Origin: Acinetobacter calcoaceticus
GTDB taxonomy: Bacteria; Pseudomonadota; Gammaproteobacteria; Pseudomonadales; Moraxellaceae
DNA length: 64,000 bases
Direction of reading: 5' to 3'
Assembly (NCBI RefSeq): GCF_004345325.1
Contig: NZ_SLVJ01000001.1
Span: forward strand, 186,001-250,000
Every line of letters begins with the position of its first letter. Position 1 is the first letter of the stretch. A program made the translations under genes and the position numbers. Positions 56,825-64,000 of the stretch are shown here, piece by piece. A model generated the notes under the pieces. It did not search any database, was not told where the DNA came from, and worked only from the letters and a program-made list of their open reading frames with translations.

Positions 56825-58486
56825 TTAGCCACCAATTTTACGATACTTCTTGCCTTTGGCATCAGTATCGTCACCCAAACGATTACGACGGAAAGTTTCG
56901 TATTCGTTATAGTTACCCGCAAAGAATTCAGGTTGTTCATCTTCAAAAGACAAGATATGTGTTGCAATGCGGTCAAGGAACCAACGGTCATGCGACACCA
57001 CCATTACCGTACCTGGGAAGACTAAAATTGCATCTTCTAGCGCACGTAAGGTTTCAATATCCAAGTCGTTTGATGGCTCATCCAGTAAGATAACGTTTGC
57101 ACCCAACTGTAGGATTTTCGCCAGTTGTAAACGGTTACGTTCACCACCAGAAAGCTCGCCTACACGTTTTTGCTGATCTGAACCTTTAAAGTTAAAGCGA
57201 CCGATATACGCACGTGAAGCAATTTCATAATCACCGACTTTAAGGATATCCAAACCGCCAGAAACTTCTTCCCAAACCGTTTTACTGTTATCCAAGGTGT
57301 CGCGGATCTGACCCACATAGGCCACTTTCACCGACTCACCCAAAGTCACTGTACCGGTATCTGGTTGTTGCTCGCCGGTCATCATACGGAACAAGGTGGT
57401 TTTACCCGCACCGTTCGGACCAACGATCCCAACAATCGCTGTAGGGGGCACAGTAAAGCTTAGATTTTCATACAATGTACGACCATCAAAAGACTTACTG
57501 ATATTTTCCACTTCAACCACTTTGTTACCCAAACGTGGACCTGGTGGAATATAGATTTCAGAGGTTTCATTACGCTGTTGGAATTCGCGTGAGTTCAACT
57601 CTTCAAAACGCTCCATACGCGCTTTGTTTTTCTTTTGCTGACCTTTAGCATTAGAACGAACCCATTCCAATTCTTTTTTCAAGGCTTTAGCAAAAGACTC
57701 TTCTTGTTTGTTTTCTTGATCTAGACGCGCATTCTTCTGTTCTAACCAAGAAGAATAGTTGCCTTGATACGGAATACCATGTCCGCGGTCAAGCTCCAAG
57801 ATCCACTCAGCAACGTTATCCAAGAAATAACGGTCATGCGTGATTGCGACGATGGTGCCAGGGAAATCTTTTAAGAAACGCTCTAACCAGGTCACCGATT
57901 CGGCGTCCAAATGGTTCGTCGGTTCATCGAGCAACAACATGTCAGGTTTAGACAACAACAAACGACACAATGCAACACGACGACGTTCACCACCCGAAAG
58001 CTTAGATACATCCGCATCCCAAGCCGGTAGGTTCAACGCACCCGCAGCTTGTTCCAATTGGTTGTTTAAGTTATGTGCATCCCAAGCATGGATGATCGAT
58101 TCTAACTTTTCTTGCTCTTTTGCAAGTGCATCAAAGTCAGCATCTTCAGCCGCATACTCAGCAAAAACCTCATCTAAACGCGCCAAGGCATCTAAAGGTT
58201 CACGTAAGCCGTCTTCCACATTACCACGGACATCTTTACTGTCATCGAGTGGTGGTTCTTGCTCTAAGTAACCAATTTTAATACCGGGTTGAGCACGCGC
58301 CTCACCAGAGAAATCTTTATCGACGCCCGCCATAATACGGAGTAAGGTCGATTTACCTGCACCGTTTAAACCAAGCACACCAATTTTGGCGCCTGGAAAG
58401 AATGATAAAGAGATGTCTTTCAGGATCTCACGCTTGGGTGGGACCATCTTTGACACACGGTTCATCGTGTAAATGTATTGGGCCAC
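56825..58486 (-). CDS. ettA: Energy-dependent translational throttle EttA (ABC-F) (553 aa)
   Basis: EttA binds the ribosomal E-site and gates entry into the elongation cycle when ATP is low. Two ABC domains: Walker A GLNGAGKST near 39-47 and GPNGAGKTT near 355, signature LSGGERRRVALCR and LSGGERNRLQLAK. The linker contains the charged arm RSNAKGQQKKNKARMERFEE. Length matches E. coli EttA (555 aa). Cytosolic. Monocistronic, divergent from metY. Confidence 0.96.
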   Translation of the reverse strand: MAQYIYTMNRVSKMVPPKREILKDISLSFFPGAKIGVLGLNGAGKSTLLRIMAGVDKDFSGEARAQPGIKIGYLEQEPPLDDSKDVRGNVEDGLREPLDALARLDEVFAEYAAEDADFDALAKEQEKLESIIHAWDAHNLNNQLEQAAGALNLPAWDADVSKLSGGERRRVALCRLLLSKPDMLLLDEPTNHLDAESVTWLERFLKDFPGTIVAITHDRYFLDNVAEWILELDRGHGIPYQGNYSSWLEQKNARLDQENKQEESFAKALKKELEWVRSNAKGQQKKNKARMERFEELNSREFQQRNETSEIYIPPGPRLGNKVVEVENISKSFDGRTLYENLSFTVPPTAIVGIVGPNGAGKTTLFRMMTGEQQPDTGTVTLGESVKVAYVGQIRDTLDNSKTVWEEVSGGLDILKVGDYEIASRAYIGRFNFKGSDQQKRVGELSGGERNRLQLAKILQLGANVILLDEPSNDLDIETLRALEDAILVFPGTVMVVSHDRWFLDRIATHILSFEDEQPEFFAGNYNEYETFRRNRLGDDTDAKGKKYRKIGG

Positions 58487-58815
58487 TTAGGACTCCTCAA
58501 TAAAAATCAAAACTTCGCACTTACGAGACATTTATGTCGCTTAGGGCGAGAAAATACCCCCGCATTATACGATGAAAGTGTTAAAAAAATAAGGCGTGGA
58601 TTTTTTATCTTCTGTGCAAAGGATTGTCTGCGATTTATTACAATGCATCTGGCTGAAAAACGTCAACTTATATCACAGCCAACATTTGAAATTAATTTGA
58701 CCAAAGACTCTATTATTATCATTTTTAAATATATAAGCAGCATCAGTTTTGCCCTTTAATTCATATAGATAAATGCTAAACTCAATGCAAAATTAAACAC
58801 ATAGATGATGGAATC
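58487..58815. other. Divergent promoter region ettA/metY
   Basis: About 330 bp with no supported gene. A 93-codon open frame in this stretch has no family similarity and overlaps the ettA start, so it is not annotated. No riboswitch fold was recognised upstream of metY. Confidence 0.45.
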
Positions 58816-60093
58816 ATGACCTACAAAGACGAAACACTTGCCATTCACGCAGGATACAGTCCAGAAGCCACAACCAAAGCCGTTGCTGTGCCAATCTACC
58901 AAACCACCTCCTATGCCTTTGATGACACTCAACATGGTGCAGATCTCTTTGACTTAAAGGTTCAAGGAAATATCTATACCCGTATCATGAACCCAACAAC
59001 AGCAGTACTCGAACAACGTATCGCAGCTTTAGAGGGCGGTATCGGTGCATTGGCATTGGCTTCAGGTATGGCCGCCATCACCTATGCGATTCAAACCATC
59101 ACCGAAGCTGGCGATAATATTGCATCGGTATCGACCCTTTACGGTGGTAGCTACAATTTATTTGCCCACACTTTGCCAAAACAAGGCATCGAAGTGCGCT
59201 TTTTTGACTACCAAAATCCCGAAGCTTTACGTGGCTTGATTGACGATAAAACCAAATTGGTTTTTGTTGAGTCCATCGGTAATCCATTGGGCAATATCAT
59301 TGACCTTGAAGCCATTGCAAAAATTGCCCATGAATATGGCGTGCCTGTGGTCGTGGATAACACTGTTGCCACCCCTGCACTGTTAAAGCCATTTGAGTAT
59401 GGTGCTGATATCGTGGTGCATTCATTGACCAAGTACATCGGCGGTCATGGCAACAGCATTGGCGGTGCGATTGTAGACAGTGGTAAATTCCCTTGGGGTG
59501 ATTATCCTGAGCGTTTTAAAGTGCTCAACACCCCAGATCCAAGCTATCACGGCGTCAACTATGTCGAAGCTTTGGGTGCAGCTGCCTACATCGCCCGTGC
59601 CCGTGTGGTGCCATTACGCAATACTGGTGCAGCGATCAGCCCACTCAGCGTGTTCCTGATCCTACAAGGCCTTGAAACCTTGAACTTACGTATGGAACGT
59701 CATACTGAAAATGCGCAAAAAGTTGCTGAATACCTCAAAGAACACCCTAAAGTAAAATGGGTCAACTATGCAGGATTGAAAGATCATCCACAGCATGCTT
59801 TGGCGCAAAAATACGTCAAAGGCAAGCCTTCAGCGATTTTATCCTTTGGGGTTGAAGATGGTCGTGAAGGCGGCACCCGATTTATCGATGCATTGCAACT
59901 GTTTACCCGCCTCGTCAACATCGGTGATGCCAAAAGTTTGGCCTGCCATCCTGCGACCACCACCCATCGTCAATTGAATGAAACCGAATTGAAAGCAGCG
60001 GGTGTGAGTATCGACATGGTTCGTTTGTCAGTGGGCATCGAACACATCGATGATCTCTTGGCCGATCTAGAACAAGCACTGTCTAAAGTTTAA
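58816..60093 (+). CDS. metY: O-acetylhomoserine sulfhydrylase/aminocarboxypropyltransferase (425 aa)
   Basis: A PLP enzyme of the Cys/Met metabolism family that makes homocysteine from O-acetylhomoserine and sulfide. The PLP lysine is K206 in VVHSLTKYIGGHG; GTASGMAA-like LALASGMAAITYAIQ and the active-site ENTVATP-like VDNTVATPAL are visible. Length about 425 fits MetY rather than the shorter MetB/MetC/MetZ. Cytoplasmic; its own operon. Confidence 0.88.
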   Translation: MTYKDETLAIHAGYSPEATTKAVAVPIYQTTSYAFDDTQHGADLFDLKVQGNIYTRIMNPTTAVLEQRIAALEGGIGALALASGMAAITYAIQTITEAGDNIASVSTLYGGSYNLFAHTLPKQGIEVRFFDYQNPEALRGLIDDKTKLVFVESIGNPLGNIIDLEAIAKIAHEYGVPVVVDNTVATPALLKPFEYGADIVVHSLTKYIGGHGNSIGGAIVDSGKFPWGDYPERFKVLNTPDPSYHGVNYVEALGAAAYIARARVVPLRNTGAAISPLSVFLILQGLETLNLRMERHTENAQKVAEYLKEHPKVKWVNYAGLKDHPQHALAQKYVKGKPSAILSFGVEDGREGGTRFIDALQLFTRLVNIGDAKSLACHPATTTHRQLNETELKAAGVSIDMVRLSVGIEHIDDLLADLEQALSKV

Positions 60094-60337
60094 TTCAGCC
60101 CCCTATCTGACTTTGCTCCAGAGCATGGTCAGATCCCCCTTAAATTCACAATTCTTGAGTTACAAAGTAGAGCATTTACTCTAAAATTATTTTCAAATTC
60201 AGATGCTTAGTTCTGGCTTTTTTTATTATTATTGCTATTATTTTTTACATAGGCTTGATGGTCTTTTAGGTTAAAGATTTTCATTTTAAATAACAATTAA
60301 TTTTCAATAATTTAGTTTCATTCATCAGGGAAAACAC

Positions 60338-61225
60338 ATGAATCAAAAACTAGAGCAGCTTTTCCAATCTAAGGTTCAAGACAAAGTTGCATTAATTACT
60401 GGCGCATCCAGTGGTATCGGTTTAACAGTAGCAAAGAAACTCGCTTCTAAAGGTGCACATGTACTGTTGGTTGCTAGGACCCAAGAAACGTTGGAGCAGG
60501 TTCAAGCTGAGATCGAAGCTGAAGGTGGTCAAGCGACCATTTTCCCTTGCGACCTCAACGATATGAACGCCATTGATGAGGTGTCACAAAAGATTCTTGC
60601 ATCGGTCGATCATATTGATTTTCTGATTAACAATGCAGGACGTTCAATCCGCCGTGCAGTGCATGAGTCCGTGGATCGCTTTCATGACTTTGAACGTACC
60701 ATGCAGTTGAACTATTTCGGTGCAGTGCGTTTGGTGCTCAACATTCTGCCACAAATGATGAATCGCAGAGATGGGCACATCATCAACATCAGCTCAATTG
60801 GTGTGCTTGCCAATGCGACGCGTTTTTCGGCCTATGTTGCGTCTAAAGCCGCACTCGATGCCTTTAGCCGTTGTCTGTCAGCTGAGGTGCATTCACACAA
60901 GATCGCGATTACCTCGGTGTATATGCCTTTGGTCCGTACGCCAATGATTGCACCAACCAAGATCTACAACTACGTTCCAACATTATCTCCTGAGCAAGCG
61001 GCTGATCTGATTGCGTATGCAATCGTGAAGCGTCCGAAGAAAGTCGCCACGCATTTGGGTCGTTTGGCTTCGATCACCTATTCGATTGCACCTGGCATCA
61101 ACAACAAATTGATGTCTATCGGCTATAACCTATTCCCAAGCTCGACGGCTTCGGTGGGTGAGTCACAAAAACTCAATATCGTACAACGTGCCTATGCCCG
61201 CCTGTTCCCAGGTGAACATTGGTAG
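60338..61225 (+). CDS. acr1: Acr1-type fatty acyl-CoA reductase (SDR) (295 aa)
   Basis: Acr1 reduces long-chain acyl-CoA to fatty aldehyde with NADPH, the first step to fatty alcohols and wax esters in Acinetobacter. The SDR motif TGASSGIG is at 21-28; the catalytic Ser is in NISSIG (about 152) and YxxxK is Y166-VAS-K170. The C-terminal half after LSPEQAADLIAYAIVKRPKK resembles A. baylyi Acr1 closely, and the 295-residue length matches. The upstream DNA is AT-rich and holds its promoter; a strong terminator follows. Confidence 0.93.
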   Translation: MNQKLEQLFQSKVQDKVALITGASSGIGLTVAKKLASKGAHVLLVARTQETLEQVQAEIEAEGGQATIFPCDLNDMNAIDEVSQKILASVDHIDFLINNAGRSIRRAVHESVDRFHDFERTMQLNYFGAVRLVLNILPQMMNRRDGHIINISSIGVLANATRFSAYVASKAALDAFSRCLSAEVHSHKIAITSVYMPLVRTPMIAPTKIYNYVPTLSPEQAADLIAYAIVKRPKKVATHLGRLASITYSIAPGINNKLMSIGYNLFPSSTASVGESQKLNIVQRAYARLFPGEHW

Positions 61226-61254
61226 GATTGCACGCAATCAATTGACCAAGCACA

Positions 61255-61282
61255 AAAAAACCTCCCAAATGGGAGGTTTTTT
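61255..61282. terminator. Bidirectional terminator between acr1 and tex
   Basis: CCTCCC and GGGAGG pair around AAAT, with A- and T-runs outside. It ends the convergent acr1 and tex transcripts. Confidence 0.93.
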
Positions 61283-61298
61283 ATACAGTGGTCAGGGC

Positions 61299-63662
61299 TT
61301 ATTTAGAGCCTTTGATCCCTGCTTGTAATAACAATGCACCAAAACCACCGATTTTATTTTCTTGTGGTTTAGCGGCCTGAGGTTTCGGCTGACGTTGTGG
61401 ACGATCACCTTGACCTTGTGGACGTGCGCCTTGAGGGCGTTTGCCTTGAGGTTTACGGTCTGTACGCGCTTCGCCATTTGGCTCACGACGTGGTTGACGT
61501 GCAGGCTTCGCTGCAGCAGCACCTTCAGGACGCATAGACAGATTGACACGATTACGCTCAGCATCAACTTGAATGACACGTACTTGTACGATTTGACCTG
61601 GCTTAACCACTTTGTGTGGATCAGAAACAAATTCGTTGGCCAATTCAGAAATATGAATCAAGCCATCCTGATGTACACCGATGTCTACAAAAGCACCGAA
61701 GTTAGTCACGTTGGTGATCACGCCTTCAAGCTGTAAGCCATCCGTTAATTGTGCAACTTCAGTGATATCTTCACGGAACTTCGCAGTACGGAATTCTGGA
61801 CGTGGATCACGACCTGGTTTTTCCAATTCGCTTAATACGTCTTGTACGGTTGGCAGACCCACTTTGTCATCGACAAATTCTTCAGCATTGACCTGACGAA
61901 TGATTTCGCTATTGCCAATGATGTCTTTTAGGCTAGTGCCTTTTGCGCTAACGATTTTTCCAACCAATGCATAGCTTTCAGGATGCACAGCAGAAGCATC
62001 TAAAGGCTCTACACCTTCCAATACGCGCAAGAAACCTGCAGCTTGTTCAAAGGTACGTTCGCCTAAGCGTGGTACATTTTTCAAGGCTTGGCGGTTTTCA
62101 AAACGGCCATTTTCTTTACGGTATTCAACGATCTGTTGTGCAATCGCTTTGTTCAAACCTGCGATATAGCCCAAGATTGCAGAAGATGCGGTATTGACAT
62201 CAACACCCACAGCATTCACACAGTCTTCAACCACAGCGTCTAGAGTTTTTGCCAGACCAGTTTGGTTCACGTCATGTTGATACTGACCTACACCAATCGA
62301 CTTAGGATCAATCTTGACCAATTCAGCCAATGGATCTTGTAAACGACGTGCAATCGAAACTGCGCCACGAATCGCAACATCCAATTCAGGCAATTCAGCC
62401 GAAGCCAATTCTGAAGCGGAATAAACCGAAGCACCGGCTTCACTGACCGATACACGAGTCAGTTTCAGGTCAGTGTTGGCTGCCATCATTTCTGCAACCA
62501 CTGCTTCAGTTTCACGACTTGCAGTACCGTTACCAATCGCAATCAGGTCAACGTTGTATTCACGGCACAAACGCGCCAATTCTGCAATTGAACCAGCTTT
62601 ATCATCTTTAGGCGCAAATGGATAAATGGTGCTATGTGCTTCAACATCACCAGATGCATTAACCACAGCCAATTTCACACCAGTACGGATACCAGGATCG
62701 ACACCCAAGGTGCAGCGTGAGCCCGCAGGCGCAGACAACAACAAATGACGTAGGTTTTCAGCAAAGACTTGCATTGCTTCAGCTTCAGCATTCAAACGCT
62801 TATCAGTCAACAATGAGTGTTCGATGCTTGGACGGACTTTACCCATCCAGAATAATTTTGCTGTTTGTTTTAAATAATCTTGACGTGCTTGTGGTTGGAT
62901 CTGTTCGAGGTTAAGTTCAGTCTCGATACGTGCCAATGCTGGCTCATCTTCACCGTCTACTTTCAAACCCAAAACGTTTTCTTGACGACCACGTAACATC
63001 GCCAATAAACGATGTGATGGTACTTTGTTTAGGTTTTCAGAGAAATCGAAGTAATCACGGAATTTCTTACCGACTTCTTTTTTCTCTTCACTCGCGACAA
63101 GGCTTTTCAGCACTGCAGTTTTAGAGAAACCGGCTTTGAGTTCCGTGGTCAGGCCAATATTTTGCGCCCAATCATCAATCAGAATATGTTGAATCGCATC
63201 CAATTGGCTCTCAACATCAGCATAGTCTTCATGACTAAAGCCTTCGAGTGCCGCTTGAGGTTCGATCTCTTGTTGTAGAATTTTTTCAGCAATCGGGCCT
63301 AAACCAGCTTCTCTTGCTTTAAATGATTTGCTGGTACGCTTAGGGCGATACGGTGCATAAATCTCTTCTAATGCATTTTTAGTCGCAGCTGCATTCACAC
63401 GTGACAACAAGTCATCGGACAATTTATCTTGTTCTTTCAGTGATTCAATGACTTTGTCACGTCTTTCGAATAAATCACGTAAATACGTTAAACGCGTATC
63501 AAGTTGGCGTAATTGCGTGTCGTCTAAACCTTGCGTTACTTCTTTACGGTAACGTGCGATAAATGGAACACTGGCACCTTCATCAATCAATTTGATGGCA
63601 GCTTCTACTTGGTTTGGACGTGCGGCAAGCTCACTTGCCAACTGCTGAACTAAGTCAGTCAT
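61299..63662 (-). CDS. tex: Transcription accessory protein Tex (787 aa)
   Basis: Tex is an RNA-binding transcription accessory factor. Domains in order: N-terminal HTH-like region (1-320), YqgF-like core with LGVDPGIRTGVKLAVV near 323, helix-hairpin-helix repeats with NASSAILGYI-like ASSAILGYIAGLNKAIAQ, and C-terminal S1 domain LEGVITNVTNFGAFVDIGVHQDGLIHISEL. The last 70 residues are a basic Arg/Gln/Pro/Lys-rich tail not usual in E. coli Tex (773 aa). The ATG at 63662 is chosen; a GTG at 63677 would add MEFNT. Confidence 0.95.
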   Translation of the reverse strand: MTDLVQQLASELAARPNQVEAAIKLIDEGASVPFIARYRKEVTQGLDDTQLRQLDTRLTYLRDLFERRDKVIESLKEQDKLSDDLLSRVNAAATKNALEEIYAPYRPKRTSKSFKAREAGLGPIAEKILQQEIEPQAALEGFSHEDYADVESQLDAIQHILIDDWAQNIGLTTELKAGFSKTAVLKSLVASEEKKEVGKKFRDYFDFSENLNKVPSHRLLAMLRGRQENVLGLKVDGEDEPALARIETELNLEQIQPQARQDYLKQTAKLFWMGKVRPSIEHSLLTDKRLNAEAEAMQVFAENLRHLLLSAPAGSRCTLGVDPGIRTGVKLAVVNASGDVEAHSTIYPFAPKDDKAGSIAELARLCREYNVDLIAIGNGTASRETEAVVAEMMAANTDLKLTRVSVSEAGASVYSASELASAELPELDVAIRGAVSIARRLQDPLAELVKIDPKSIGVGQYQHDVNQTGLAKTLDAVVEDCVNAVGVDVNTASSAILGYIAGLNKAIAQQIVEYRKENGRFENRQALKNVPRLGERTFEQAAGFLRVLEGVEPLDASAVHPESYALVGKIVSAKGTSLKDIIGNSEIIRQVNAEEFVDDKVGLPTVQDVLSELEKPGRDPRPEFRTAKFREDITEVAQLTDGLQLEGVITNVTNFGAFVDIGVHQDGLIHISELANEFVSDPHKVVKPGQIVQVRVIQVDAERNRVNLSMRPEGAAAAKPARQPRREPNGEARTDRKPQGKRPQGARPQGQGDRPQRQPKPQAAKPQENKIGGFGALLLQAGIKGSK

Positions 63663-63776
63663 CGTGTTAAATTCCACAAGGATAAGGACTAAAAGTTAGT
63701 GATTATAAAGACCAAGACTATAAAATCCACAACTGTTTTACATATTCTTCACTAATCAGCAAGTAACATGTTAATT

Positions 63777-64000
63777 CTATTGGTTTTTTATAGCACAATC
63801 TTCAGGTGATTTTTGCATACTCGTCGATGATGATGGATAAAGAACAATCTGTCCAACAGCCCATGTTGCTCCTTTAGCGCGTCCACCGCCACGCGAGTCG
63901 TGCGCTTGGATTTTACAGCTTTGATATCCATTTAAAATGACAACTTCTGAAATAAAGATCGGCGGTGCTTCCATATACCAGATTTCTTTCAATAAAAAAG
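63777..64000 (-). CDS. C-terminal end of a hypothetical protein (5' end outside window)
   Basis: The frame is open to the end of the window, so the start lies beyond. The visible part has no recognised domain. It includes LNGYQSCKIQAHDSRGGGRA, AVGQIVLYPSSS and a final Lys/Asn/Gln end. The Gly/Arg region is short and does not identify a family. Function unknown. Confidence 0.55.
   Translation of the reverse strand, partial: FLLKEIWYMEAPPIFISEVVILNGYQSCKIQAHDSRGGGRAKGATWAVGQIVLYPSSSTSMQKSPEDCAIKNQ

Noticed and set aside
58478..58759. 93-codon open frame between ettA and metY
   Set aside because: Overlaps the ettA start, has no ribosome site and no family pattern.

Overview
The window reads as a chromosomal segment of an Acinetobacter species (Moraxellaceae, Gammaproteobacteria). 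The strongest pointers are an Acr1-type fatty acyl-CoA reductase, a two-domain polyphosphate:AMP phosphotransferase of the kind known from Acinetobacter johnsonii, a lipase operon with the chaperone gene ahead of the lipase, and a comB/comC/comE/comF-like minor-pilin cluster. Most of it is ordinary core genome. No rRNA, tRNA, CRISPR array, insertion sequence or prophage was recognised.

Layout. 0-5.2 kb: the 3' end of a kefB/kefC-type K+ efflux gene, hslO (Hsp33), a (GACAAA)13 array, the cbpA-cbpM co-chaperone pair, a DUF465 protein and a CorA-family transporter. 5.3-7.9 kb: rpsO-pnp on the minus strand with an internal hairpin. 7.9-9.0 kb: gene-free DNA with several hairpins. 9.0-18.7 kb: recC-recB-recD on the minus strand. 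18.9-21.9 kb: a DUF697-like protein, pap and a FFLEELY-type protein. 22.2-25.5 kb: ubiE-ubiJ-ubiB for ubiquinone synthesis. 25.8-28.4 kb: a class III aminotransferase and an AraC regulator. 28.8-33.9 kb: a chaperone-usher fimbrial operon (subunit, chaperone, usher, tip adhesin). 34.0-38.5 kb: a lipoprotein, a DUF4375 protein, and divergent D-2-hydroxyglutarate dehydrogenase-like and serA genes. 38.6-43.1 kb: two EamA exporters around a phosphoesterase gene, a hemerythrin, a decayed gene remnant and a TSUP permease. 43.3-46.5 kb: truB and the lipase chaperone/lipase pair. 46.6-48.8 kb: rpsP-rimM-trmD-rplS. 48.9-56.6 kb: the type IV pilus/competence minor pilin operon with pilY1. 56.8-64.0 kb: ettA, metY, acr1, tex and the 3' end of a hypothetical gene.

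Functional links. RecBCD forms one repair unit. UbiE/J/B act together in ubiquinone synthesis. SerA and the FAD-linked dehydrogenase probably form a 2-hydroxyglutarate-recycling pair. Fimbriae and type IV pili provide adhesion and DNA uptake, and Acr1 and Pap point to wax-ester and polyphosphate metabolism.

The most unusual features are non-coding or linker-type. Two distant loci carry arrays of a related 14-bp repeat, one of them running through the serA stop codon. A 24-bp repeat encodes an acidic Thr/Val-rich linker in RecB. RecC carries a four-cysteine cluster. The rpsO-recD gap holds several hairpins, and a terminator-like hairpin sits just before rpsP. No clearly new multi-gene system was found.
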